Shown here: positions 49,255 to 57,491 of the stretch, one piece after another
How positions within the stretch are numbered: the first letter of the stretch is position 1
Layout of the letters: the number at the start of each line of letters is the position of its first letter
From: Azospirillum oleiclasticum
GTDB taxonomy: Bacteria > Pseudomonadota > Alphaproteobacteria > Azospirillales > Azospirillaceae
Length of the DNA: 64,000 nt
Assembly: GCF_013423485.1 (NCBI RefSeq)
Contig: NZ_JABFFR010000005.1
Span: 248,001 to 312,000, forward strand
Direction: 5' to 3'
Translations under genes and position numbers: made by a program
Notes under the pieces: generated by a model
The model's database searches: none
What the model was told of the DNA's origin: nothing
Seen by the model: the letters and a program-made list of their open reading frames with translations, nothing else

Positions 49255-50448
49255 ATGGCCGTAGAGGCTTCCGCCGGCCCGGCGAAGGGCAAGCTGGTGA
49301 TCCGCAACATCGGCATGATGCTGTCGGGCGATCTGGACCGCCCGCTGCTCGACGCCGACGCGCTGGTCGCCATCGATGGGAAGATCACCGCCGTCGGCCG
49401 GCTGAACGAGCTGGACACCGACCACGCCACCACCGTCATCGACGCCAAGGGAACGGCCCTGGCCCCCGGCCTGATCGACAGCCACGTGCACCCGGTGTTC
49501 GGCGACTGGACGCCGCGGCAGAGCCAGCTCGGCTGGATCGACAGCTTCCTGCATGGCGGCGTCACCACCATGGTCTCGGCGGGGGAGGTGCATCTGCCCG
49601 GCCGGCCCAAGGACATCGTCGGGCTGAAGGCGCTCGCCATCACCGCGCAGCGCAGCTTCGACGCCTTTCGGCCGGGCGGGGTCAAGGTGCTGGCCGGCGC
49701 CCCGGTCATCGAGAAGGGCATGGAGGAGCACGACTTCGCCGAACTGGCCGCCGCCGGCGTCCGGCTGCTGGGCGAGGTGGGCCTGGGCAGCGTCAAGGCC
49801 GGCGACGAGGCGCGGACCATGGTGGCCTGGGCGCGCAAGCACGGCATCCAGAGCACCATCCACACCGGCGGCCCGTCCATCCCCGGCTCCGGCCTGATCG
49901 ACAAGGACGTGGTGCTGGAGGCCGACGCCGACATCATCGGCCACGTCAACGGCGGCCACACCTCCCTGCCGGAGGCGCATGTCTGCGAGCTGTGCGAGCG
50001 GTCGTCCCGCGCGCTGGAGATCGTGCACAACGGCAACGAGCGGACGGCCATCGCCTGCGTCAAGGCGGCGCGCGACCTGAAGCAGCTCCACCGCGTGATC
50101 CTCGGCACCGACAGCCCCGCGGGATCGGGCGTGCAGCCGCTGGGCATCCTGCGCATGCTGGCGCTGCTGTCGGGGCTGGGCGGGTTGCCGGCGGAGCTGG
50201 CGGTCTGCTGCGCCACCGGCAACACCGCGCGCCTGCGCAACCTGCCCGGTGGCCTGATCGAGCCCGGCCGCAGCGCCGACTTCGTCTTCCTCGACCGTCC
50301 GCAGCACGGCGCCGGCAAGACCGTGCTGGAGGCGCTGGAGCTGGGCGACATCCCCGGCGTCGGCATGGTGGTCATCGACGGCATCGTCCGCGCCGGCCGC
50401 AGCCGCAACACCCCCCCGGCGGAACGGGTGCCGGAGCTGGTGGGGTAG
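49255..50448 (+). CDS. ena: Enamidase homologue (amidohydrolase family)
   Basis: A 397-residue amidohydrolase with very close block-by-block likeness to E. barkeri enamidase: HGGVTTMVSAGEVHLPGRPK, RPGGVKVLAGAPVIEKGMEE, GEVGLGSVKAG, HTGGPSIPGS, GTDSPAGSGVQPLGILR and SRNTPPAER. Metal ligands are visible as H77 and H79 (SHVHP), bridging E174, H203 and H230, with D286 as catalytic base. The enzyme opens 1,4,5,6-tetrahydro-6-oxonicotinate to ammonia and 2-formylglutarate. A GAGGAGGG site precedes the ATG. It is the last gene of the cluster. Confidence 0.87.
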   Translation: MAVEASAGPAKGKLVIRNIGMMLSGDLDRPLLDADALVAIDGKITAVGRLNELDTDHATTVIDAKGTALAPGLIDSHVHPVFGDWTPRQSQLGWIDSFLHGGVTTMVSAGEVHLPGRPKDIVGLKALAITAQRSFDAFRPGGVKVLAGAPVIEKGMEEHDFAELAAAGVRLLGEVGLGSVKAGDEARTMVAWARKHGIQSTIHTGGPSIPGSGLIDKDVVLEADADIIGHVNGGHTSLPEAHVCELCERSSRALEIVHNGNERTAIACVKAARDLKQLHRVILGTDSPAGSGVQPLGILRMLALLSGLGGLPAELAVCCATGNTARLRNLPGGLIEPGRSADFVFLDRPQHGAGKTVLEALELGDIPGVGMVVIDGIVRAGRSRNTPPAERVPELVG

Positions 50449-50482
50449 GGGGCATCCCCGGCAGACACTGTCCATGGGCGTC

Positions 50483-50510
50483 TTGACCTTCCGCCGGTGA
50501 TGGCGATATC
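50483..50510 (+). promoter_or_regulatory. Weak candidate promoter before two small genes
   Basis: TTGACC (50483-50488), 16 bases, GATATC (50505-50510), 53 bases before the start at 50563. The -10 is poor, so this is tentative. Confidence 0.3.
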
Positions 50511-50562
50511 AACAATCGGCTGGTGGGTTTCGATGTCCCGCCACTGACCGGCGGAGGGTCGG

Positions 50563-50751
50563 ATGGGCAATCTCATGAAGCGGCTGTTCGGGGTGGCGGA
50601 GCCCCTGCCGACCATACCCTTGAAGATGCCGGCCGAAGCCACGCTGCCAGCCGTACGCACCGTCGTCATGCCGAACGGCAAGAAGGTGCGTGTCATGCGG
50701 GACGACGTCTTCCAGAAGGCGATCCGTCCGAAGACCGATCGCGCCGCATGA
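50563..50751 (+). CDS. 62-residue hypothetical protein
   Basis: A small basic protein beginning MGNLMKRLFGVAEPLP and ending RPKTDRAA, with a predicted strand-turn-strand in the middle (TVVMPNGKKVRVMRDD). A GGAGGG site stands four bases before ATG and the stop overlaps the next gene start (ATGA), which supports it as real and translation-coupled. I do not recognise the family. Confidence 0.6.
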   Translation: MGNLMKRLFGVAEPLPTIPLKMPAEATLPAVRTVVMPNGKKVRVMRDDVFQKAIRPKTDRAA

Positions 50752-51287
50752 CGACGGATGATGACACACGGGCCGCCGCGCGGCCCGGTTCGTACAGCAG
50801 GGCCTTCGAGAACATGGTGCAGGGACCGGACGATACCGCCGGGCTTCTGGCCTATGCACTCTTCAAGCAGGCCGTCCGTGAAGACGCGATGAATGGCACG
50901 GGCAGTGTCGCCAATCCACGGAACCCGTCGGTCACGACGGTGAAAGTGTTCAGGGATGCTGCCGAACAGATGCTGGCAGAGGTGGCGACCCGTGCGATCA
51001 CGGCGGCAAAGCCCGATCTCCAGCGATCCTCCATTGCCAATGCGATCACCGCGTTAAGGGACAATCTTCAGACAGTCCAGGCGAACATCACCAACCACGT
51101 CACCAATCAGACGCGATACCGCCACGCGATCATCACCGGCGTGATCGCGTGGCTGATCACGATCATCATCACCGCGGCCGTTCTCTATAATTTTGCTTTG
51201 CCGAATTGGCAGGACAGGATCGTGGAGGCCGTAAGGGAGGCCCAGGTTCCGACCGCAGGAAGTCCGGCAGGGACGCCGCAACGCTGA
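50748..51287 (+). CDS. 179-residue hypothetical membrane-anchored protein
   Basis: The N-terminal half has the motif GLLAYALFKQAVRED, seen in a scattered group of small bacterial membrane proteins. A helical part (residues 65-125, possibly coiled) leads to one membrane helix (about 128-152, ITGVIAWLITIIITAAVLY) and a short tail of about 27 residues. Coupled to the preceding gene by a four-base overlap. Codon use is slightly less GC-rich than the surroundings. Function unknown. Confidence 0.7.
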   Translation: MTTDDDTRAAARPGSYSRAFENMVQGPDDTAGLLAYALFKQAVREDAMNGTGSVANPRNPSVTTVKVFRDAAEQMLAEVATRAITAAKPDLQRSSIANAITALRDNLQTVQANITNHVTNQTRYRHAIITGVIAWLITIIITAAVLYNFALPNWQDRIVEAVREAQVPTAGSPAGTPQR

Positions 51288-51442
51288 ACCATGAAGCGCC
51301 GGAAGCCCCTGGCTGGGACGATTTGCCCCACGCCGATGCGAACCATTGTCATTGTCGAGTCGCATGCCGGTGCGATACGAATCCCTCCCGTCGCCGCGCC
51401 GCATCCACTCCGGTGCGCGGCGCCGAGGGAGACCCGATCCCC

Positions 51443-52606
51443 ATGCGCGCGTCCATCCTGCGCCGGCCGCCTGCGCCCGCGGCGGCCCTGCTGTGCCTCG
51501 TCCTTGCCGTCCCGGTGTCCGCCGCGGAGCTGTCGAGCCCGGAAAAGCTGGGCGAGGCGCTGTATTTCGACAGCAACCTGTCGGCCAACCGCACGCAGTC
51601 CTGCGCGACCTGCCACAACCCGGATTTCGGCTTCGCCGACCCGCGCCAGGGGCCGGGTGGCGGGGCGGCGTCGCTGGGGGACGACGGGCGGTCGCTGGGC
51701 GACCGCAACGCGCCGACCGCCGCCTATGCCCGCTTCAGCCCGCCCTTCGCGCTGGGCAAGGACGGCAAGGCGGTGGGCGGGCAGTTCCACGACGGCCGCG
51801 CGGCGACGCTGAAGGAGCAGGCCGGCGGCCCGCCGCTCAATCCGGGGGAGATGGCGATGCCCTCCAAGGCCGCGGTGCGGGAGCGGCTGCGGGAGAATCC
51901 GGCCTATGTCCGGGCGTTCGACGCGCTCTATGGAGCCGGCACGCTGGACGACACGGAGCGCGCCTACGACGCCATGGCCGACGCCATCGCGCGGTTCGAG
52001 AGCACCGGCCTGTTCGCCCCCTTCGATTCCAAATACGACCGGGCGCTGCGTGGCGAATACCGGATGACGCCGGAGGAGGAGCTGGGCCAGACGCTGTTCT
52101 TCTCCACCCAGTTCACCAACTGCAACCAGTGCCACCAGCTCCGCAAGATGCCGGGGGCGGCGGACGAGACCTTCACCAATTACGAGTTCCACAACATCGG
52201 CGTGCCGGCCAACACGGAGCTGCGGGCCATCAACGGCAAGGGCAGGCGGCACATCGACCGCGGCCTGCTGGAGAACCCGGCGGTCAAGGCGGCGACCGAG
52301 GACGGCAAGTTCAAGACGCCGACCCTGCGCAACGTCGCGGTGACGGGGCCATACATGCACAACGGCGTCTTCAAGGACCTGGAGACGGTCATCCGCTTCT
52401 ACAACACGTACAACAGCCGCAGCGACGCGTCCCGGATCAACCCGGAGACCGGCAAGCCCTGGGGCCAGCCGGAAATCGCCAAGACCCTGTCGCTGACGGA
52501 GCTGGAGTTCGGCCCGGCGCTCGACACCCGTCGCATCAAGGCCCTGGTCGCCTTCCTGAAGACCCTCACCGACGCGCGCTACGAACACCTGCTGGACCGC
52601 AAGTGA
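51443..52606 (+). CDS. Di-haem cytochrome c peroxidase / MauG family protein
   Basis: A 387-residue periplasmic protein with a signal peptide (to VSAAE) and two c-type haem sites, CATCH (near residue 54) and CNQCH (near residue 230). The blocks LYFDSNLSANRTQSC, DGRAATLKEQA, KTPTLRNVAVTGPYMHNG and a distal-side YNTYNSRSD region are those of bacterial CcpA/MauG proteins. It likely reduces hydrogen peroxide using cytochrome c, or oxidises a protein target as MauG does; no methylamine genes are nearby. Stands alone. Confidence 0.9.
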   Translation: MRASILRRPPAPAAALLCLVLAVPVSAAELSSPEKLGEALYFDSNLSANRTQSCATCHNPDFGFADPRQGPGGGAASLGDDGRSLGDRNAPTAAYARFSPPFALGKDGKAVGGQFHDGRAATLKEQAGGPPLNPGEMAMPSKAAVRERLRENPAYVRAFDALYGAGTLDDTERAYDAMADAIARFESTGLFAPFDSKYDRALRGEYRMTPEEELGQTLFFSTQFTNCNQCHQLRKMPGAADETFTNYEFHNIGVPANTELRAINGKGRRHIDRGLLENPAVKAATEDGKFKTPTLRNVAVTGPYMHNGVFKDLETVIRFYNTYNSRSDASRINPETGKPWGQPEIAKTLSLTELEFGPALDTRRIKALVAFLKTLTDARYEHLLDRK

Positions 52607-52798
52607 CGCGACGATGCTTGCGCCGGGCCGCGGTCGCGGTGTAGCCTCTGCCCCGGTCGGCAGTTCACCGAGGCGTCGCCATCCCGTGAGGGAAGCTAAA
52701 CCTGCCGCAGCATCGTTCCCGTACCGACACCTTGTCCCGTGCCGGGTCGGAAGTGGCGACCACCGACAATCCCCTCGCGGATCGGCACTTTCCTGGGG

Positions 52799-53407
52799 AT
52801 GAGCATGTCGAGACCAGCCTTTCCGTTCGCCGCGGGCGATATCTCCGCGGTCGCCCGGTCCCTGAAGGACCAGATCGCCCAGGGCGGCCACACGCCGCCG
52901 GGCCATGTCGAATTGCTGAACATGCTGGCACGGTCCGCCGGCTACCGCAATTTCCAGCATTTCCGGGCGCAGGCGGTGGCCCAGGGTGCGCTGGACGCCC
53001 CGGCCGAGCCGACGGCTCCGGAGGAGCCGGTGGATTTCGTCAAGGTCCGCCGGCTGACCCGCTATTTCGACCCTGCCGGCCGGCTGCTGCGCTGGCCGTC
53101 CAAGGCCAGCCACCAGCAGGCCTGCCTGTGGGTGTTGTGGGCACGGCTGCCGGGCGGCACGGTGATGGACGAGCCGGGCATCAACCGCCACCTGACCGCC
53201 GGTCACCTGTTCGGTGACTACGCGCTGCTGCGTCGCTGGATGTGCGACCTCGGCATGGTGAAGCGCACGACGGACGGGCGCGAGTACCGCCGGGTGGAGC
53301 AGAGGCCGCCGGCCGAGGTGCTGGCGCTGATCCGCCATCTCGGCAACCGCCACATCGGCAACCGGCCGACGACGTCGGTCAGCGCCGCCGGTACAGCCAC
53401 AGGGTGA
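52799..53407 (+). CDS. DUF2087 domain protein
   Basis: A 202-residue protein. An N-terminal helical part (AVARSLKDQIAQGGHTPPGH, ELLNMLARSAGYRNFQHFRA) precedes a DUF2087 winged-helix-like domain (about residues 85-175: RYFDPAGRLLRWPSKASHQQ, GDYALLRRWMCDLGMVKRTT, GREYRRVEQ), a domain often found in regulators. ATG 52799 is used; ATG 52805 is possible. Its last 29 bases overlap the convergent ABC permease gene. Confidence 0.8.
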   Translation: MSMSRPAFPFAAGDISAVARSLKDQIAQGGHTPPGHVELLNMLARSAGYRNFQHFRAQAVAQGALDAPAEPTAPEEPVDFVKVRRLTRYFDPAGRLLRWPSKASHQQACLWVLWARLPGGTVMDEPGINRHLTAGHLFGDYALLRRWMCDLGMVKRTTDGREYRRVEQRPPAEVLALIRHLGNRHIGNRPTTSVSAAGTATG

Positions 53408-54191
53408 CGGGGGCCAGGGCGAGCGTCAGAGCCAAGGGGGCGACGAGGGCCAGGGCCACGTCGCCCGCCGCGGCCTGTCCGCTCATCAGCCCGCGCACCG
53501 CCGTGGTGATCAGCGACACCGGGTTGACGGCGACGATGCTGCGCAGCCAGTCCGGCATGGTGGCGGGCTCCACCATGATGTTGGAGGCGAAGACCAGCGG
53601 GAACAGGACGGTGAAGCCTGCCGTCATCACCGTGGTCGGCGTGCGGATGATCAGCCCCAGCACGATGAAGATCCAGCCCATGCCGAAGCCGATGGCGATC
53701 AGCATCAGGAAGGCGCCGACGACGCCGGGGATCCCCGCTTCCGGCCGGTAGCCGAGGATCAGGCCCACGGCGAGGATGATCCCGCCGGCGATCACGTGGC
53801 GCAGCACGTCGCCCACCATCAGCCCGGCGAAGGGCGCCAGCGACCAGATGGGCAGCGACCGGAAGCGGTCGAACAGCCCCTGGCCGAGGTCGGTGCACAG
53901 ACCCATGCCGGAATAGACGGCGTTGAAGCACACCGTCTGCACCAGGATGCCGGGGAGGAAGAACTGGAGATAGTCGGCCGGCGATCCCGCCAGCGCGCCG
54001 CCGAACACGAAGGTGAACAGCAGCGTGAACATGATCGGCGTCATCACCAGATCGAACAGCTGCTCCGGCACATGGCGGAACTTCAGCACCGCCCGCCAGC
54101 CGAAGACGAGCGCGTTCGACAGCGCGGACGGGGCCGGCGGGCGCTGCACGTTGCGGAAGGCCGGGCGGAAAGGGGGCGTGCTGCTGGTCAT
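53379..54191 (-). CDS. ABC-2 type exporter permease (DrrB type)
   Basis: A 270-residue, six-helix permease with the ABC-2 pattern: DLVMTPIMFTLLFTFVFGGA, FFLPGILVQTVCFNAVYSGMG, FDRFRSLPIWSLAPFAGLMV and a C-terminal pair of helices. DrrB relatives export hydrophobic drugs or lipids. Its start overlaps the ATPase stop (ATGA), and its 3' end runs 29 bases into the convergent DUF2087 gene. Confidence 0.88.
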   Translation of the reverse strand: MTSSTPPFRPAFRNVQRPPAPSALSNALVFGWRAVLKFRHVPEQLFDLVMTPIMFTLLFTFVFGGALAGSPADYLQFFLPGILVQTVCFNAVYSGMGLCTDLGQGLFDRFRSLPIWSLAPFAGLMVGDVLRHVIAGGIILAVGLILGYRPEAGIPGVVGAFLMLIAIGFGMGWIFIVLGLIIRTPTTVMTAGFTVLFPLVFASNIMVEPATMPDWLRSIVAVNPVSLITTAVRGLMSGQAAAGDVALALVAPLALTLALAPVTLWLYRRR

Positions 54192-55153
54192 GGCGTGTCG
54201 GTTCCGGTGCCGCCGGTGAGCGCGAAGAACACCTCGTCCAGGCTGGGGCTGCCCATGGAGAAGTCGGCCGGCTCGATGCCGGCGGCGATCAGCGCCGCGA
54301 CCGCCCCGTTCGCCTGCGCCGCGTCCCCGGCGACGACGGAGAGGGTCGCCCCCTCCGGGCTGCGCTGGCAGGGGTGACCCAGCAGCACCTCCAGGATGCG
54401 CGCGGCCTCGTCCAGCCGGGAGGGATCGGCGGGGGTGACGTGCAGGTAGCCGCTGCCGGTGGCGGCCTTCAGCTCGCGGCTGGTGCCCTCCGCGATCTTG
54501 CGGCCGTGGTCGATGACCGCGATGCGGTCGGCGAGCTGGTCGGCCTCCTCCAGATACTGGGTGGTCAGCAGCACCGTGACGCCGGAGCCGGCCAGATCGC
54601 GGATCATGCGCCACACGCCCTGGCGCGCCTTGGGATCGAGGCCGGTGGTCGGCTCGTCCAGGAACAGCAGGCCGGGGGTGACGACCAGCGAGGCGGCGAT
54701 GTCCAGCCGCCGCCGCATGCCGCCGGAATAGGACTTCACCTGCCGGGTCGCGGCGTCGGCGAGGTCGAAATCCGCCAGCAGCTCGTCCGCGCGCGCCTTC
54801 GCCGCCCGCCCGCGGAAACCCCACAGGCGGGCCAGCAGGATCAGGTTCTCGCGCCCCGTCAGATCCTCGTCCAGCGAGGCGAACTGCCCGGTCATGGAGA
54901 TGGCGCCGCGCACATCCCGCGGCGCCGCCACGAGGTCGTGCCCCATGACGGTGGCGGTGCCCCCGTCCGGCGCGGTCAGCGTCGCCAGCATGCGCATAAG
55001 CGTCGTCTTCCCGGCGCCGTTCGGCCCCAGGATCGCGAAGATCATGCCACTCGGAACGTCGAGGTCGATCCCATCGACCGCCGCCACCCCGCCGAATCGC
55101 TTGACGAGACCGCGGGCCACCACGGCATGCGACGACTGTTGATCAACCATCAT
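54188..55153 (-). CDS. ABC exporter ATPase (DrrA type)
   Basis: A 321-residue ATPase: Walker A GPNGAGKTTLMRM, signature YSGGMRRRLDIAASL, Walker B LLFLDEPTTGLDP, and the long DrrA-type C-terminal domain (residues 225-321) ending in SLDEVFFALTGG. The start at 55153 (MMVDQQSS) is chosen because the domain begins right after; longer readings upstream cover non-coding sequence. Forms a two-gene exporter with the following permease. Confidence 0.9.
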   Translation of the reverse strand: MMVDQQSSHAVVARGLVKRFGGVAAVDGIDLDVPSGMIFAILGPNGAGKTTLMRMLATLTAPDGGTATVMGHDLVAAPRDVRGAISMTGQFASLDEDLTGRENLILLARLWGFRGRAAKARADELLADFDLADAATRQVKSYSGGMRRRLDIAASLVVTPGLLFLDEPTTGLDPKARQGVWRMIRDLAGSGVTVLLTTQYLEEADQLADRIAVIDHGRKIAEGTSRELKAATGSGYLHVTPADPSRLDEAARILEVLLGHPCQRSPEGATLSVVAGDAAQANGAVAALIAAGIEPADFSMGSPSLDEVFFALTGGTGTDTP

Positions 55154-55482
55154 CCGAACAAGCGAACCCGCGCCGCCATCCCGTTGATCGGCGAAGGGAA
55201 TTCGCCCATTCTTTTTCGCGTCGGACGGGCAGTGCCCTGAACGACAGGAAAGGGAGTGACGCGCTTGAAAAACATCCTGACGTGGCTCCGCCGCTTCTGG
55301 TTCACGTTGAAGATCGAGGTTGCAGCCGGCTTCAACGACAAGAATCAGGATCGGTAGGACCAACAGGTGGGGCCGGGAAACCGGCTCCACCGCCAGGGAT
55401 CGGACAGAGCGCGTCACCCCCTGCCCCTCACATTACCATGTCTCCGGCCGAGTTCAAGGACCGGCCGAACCGCCCGGCCCCG
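55154..55482. other. 329-base intergenic region with one possible small gene
   Basis: Lies between the start of the exporter operon and the end of the carboxylase gene. Composition is a little lower in GC than the surroundings. Apart from the small frame at 55256-55357 I see nothing that can be assigned. Confidence 0.5.
55256..55357 (+). CDS. Possible 33-residue basic amphipathic miniprotein
   Basis: GTG at 55256 (after AGGAAAGGG) or TTG at 55265 (after AAGGGAG, eight bases) opens a frame encoding LKNILTWLRRFWFTLKIEV followed by a polar end NDKNQDR. It has three tryptophan/phenylalanine-rich turns and a basic face, like a membrane-associating helix. The codon order looks selected, but there is no similarity I can name. 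It could be spurious. Confidence 0.4.
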   Translation: MTRLKNILTWLRRFWFTLKIEVAAGFNDKNQDR

Positions 55483-57483
55483 CTACCCCTCCCCCTCGAT
55501 CACCAGCAGCTCCGCTCCCTCCGACACCTGGTCGCCGGCGGCGAAGTGCAGGGTGGTGACGGTGCCGGCGGAGGGGGCCTTGATGACGTGCTCCATCTTC
55601 ATGGCCTCCAGCAGCATCAGCGGCGTGCCGGCCTCCACCGTCTGGCCCGCCTCGACCAGCACGCGCACCACGGTGCCCGGCATGGGGGCGGTCAGGCGGC
55701 CGCCGCCACCGTCCTGCTCGGCGGCGCGCGCGGTCGGGTCGTCCAGGCGCAGGCGCCAGACGGCGCCGTCGCCGAGGATGGTGAGGTCGAGGCCCTGGAA
55801 GACCACGGCGGCCCGCGTGCGCAGCCCGTCGATGGATGCTGTCAGGCTTTCGCCGTCGAAGGCGACACCGGTGGCGCGGATGGCGGCCCGGCCCTCCACC
55901 TCCACCTCGTAGCCGTCGGGGCGGAAGTGGAGCGTGACGGGACGCGCCGTCTCTCCGTCCTGGAAGCGCAGGTCGTGGTGGTTGTCGTCGTTGAGGCGCC
56001 AGCCGTTGGCGGTCATCCAGGGCGAGTGGGGGTCGGACGCGGCGCGCCGCGCCTTCCGCGTCTCCGCGTCCCGGCGCAGCAGCACGGCCATGGCGGCCAG
56101 GGCGAGGCCGCGGTCGGGCACCGGGGCGGGCGGCGGCAGCAGTTCGGCGCGGTGGCGCTCGATGAAGCCGGTGTCGATCTCCACCGCCTTGAAGGCGGGA
56201 TGCCCGGCGATGGCGCCGAGGAAGCCGACGTTGGTGGTGACGCCCACCACCTCGTACTGCCCGAGCGCCACCCGCAGGCGGCGGAGTGCGGCGTCGCGGT
56301 CCTCGTCCCACACGATCAGCTTGGCGATCATGGGGTCGTAGAACATGGTGACCTCGTCGCCCTCGCGCACGCCGGTGTCGACGCGGACATGGGCGCTCTC
56401 GGCCGGCGGGCGCAGGCGGAGCAGCCGGCCGATGGCGGGCAGGAAGTCGCGCTGCGGATCCTCCGCGTAGAGCCGCGCCTCGAAGGCGTGGCCGCGGCGG
56501 GTCACCTGCTCCTGGCGCAGCGGCAGGGGTGCGCCGGCGGCCACCCGGATCTGCCACTCCACGAGGTCCAGCCCGGTGATCATTTCGGTCACGGGGTGCT
56601 CGACCTGCAACCGGGTGTTCATCTCGATGAAGTAGAAGCCGCCGTCCTCGTAGAGGAACTCCACGGTGCCGGCGCCGACATAGTTCACCGCCTTGGCCGC
56701 CGCCACGGCCGCCTCGCCCATCCGCTTGCGCAGCTCGTCGGGCAGGGCGGGGGCGGGCGCCTCCTCGATCACCTTCTGGTGGCGGCGCTGGACGGAGCAG
56801 TCGCGCTCGAACAGGTACACGCCGTTGCCGTGGGTGTCGCAGAAGACTTGGATCTCTACATGGCGTGGGCGGCCCAGATACTTCTCCAGCAGCACGCTGT
56901 CGTCGCCGAAGGCAGCCTTGGCCTCGCGCTTGGCGCCGGCCACGGCGTCGGCGAACTCGCCCGCCGCGCGCACGACGCGCATGCCCTTGCCGCCGCCGCC
57001 GGCCGACGCCTTGACCAGCACGGGCCAGCCGATGCGTTCGGCCTCCGCGGTGAGCACGTCCATGTCCTGGGCGGCCCCATGGTAGCCGGGAACCAGCGGC
57101 ACGTCGGCCCCGGCCATCAGCCGCTTGGACTCGGCCTTGGAGCCCATGACGCGGATCGCCTCGATGGGCGGGCCGATGAAGACCACGCCGGCCGCGGCGC
57201 AGGCCGAGGCGAAGCCGGCATTCTCGGACAGGAAGCCGTATCCGGGGTGGATGGCCTCAGCACCCGTGCGGCGGGCGGCCTCCAGGATCACGTCGCCGCG
57301 CAGGTAGCTGTCGCCGACCGGCGCGGGGCCGATGCACACCGCCTCGTCCGCCATCTCCACATGGCGGGCCCGGGCGTCGGCCTCGGAATGGACGGCCACC
57401 GTGCGGATGCCGAGGCGGCGGGCGGTCTTGATGACGCGGCAGGAGATTTCGCCGCGGTTGGCGATGAGGATCTTGTCGAACAT
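55483..57483 (-). CDS. mccA: Methylcrotonyl-CoA carboxylase biotin-containing subunit
   Basis: A 666-residue biotin carboxylase plus biotin-carrier subunit. N-terminal FDKILIANRGEISCRVIKTA, ATP-grasp loop KASAGGGGKGMRVV, catalytic FIEMNTRLQVEHPVTEM, and the biotin-accepting K629 in EAMKMEHV. The size and partner fit carboxylation of 3-methylcrotonyl-CoA in leucine breakdown; geranyl-CoA or another acyl-CoA carboxylase is possible. It follows mccB by eight bases. Other leucine-pathway genes are not in the window. Confidence 0.88.
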   Translation of the reverse strand: MFDKILIANRGEISCRVIKTARRLGIRTVAVHSEADARARHVEMADEAVCIGPAPVGDSYLRGDVILEAARRTGAEAIHPGYGFLSENAGFASACAAAGVVFIGPPIEAIRVMGSKAESKRLMAGADVPLVPGYHGAAQDMDVLTAEAERIGWPVLVKASAGGGGKGMRVVRAAGEFADAVAGAKREAKAAFGDDSVLLEKYLGRPRHVEIQVFCDTHGNGVYLFERDCSVQRRHQKVIEEAPAPALPDELRKRMGEAAVAAAKAVNYVGAGTVEFLYEDGGFYFIEMNTRLQVEHPVTEMITGLDLVEWQIRVAAGAPLPLRQEQVTRRGHAFEARLYAEDPQRDFLPAIGRLLRLRPPAESAHVRVDTGVREGDEVTMFYDPMIAKLIVWDEDRDAALRRLRVALGQYEVVGVTTNVGFLGAIAGHPAFKAVEIDTGFIERHRAELLPPPAPVPDRGLALAAMAVLLRRDAETRKARRAASDPHSPWMTANGWRLNDDNHHDLRFQDGETARPVTLHFRPDGYEVEVEGRAAIRATGVAFDGESLTASIDGLRTRAAVVFQGLDLTILGDGAVWRLRLDDPTARAAEQDGGGGRLTAPMPGTVVRVLVEAGQTVEAGTPLMLLEAMKMEHVIKAPSAGTVTTLHFAAGDQVSEGAELLVIEGEG

Positions 57484-57491
57484 GGCCGTCC

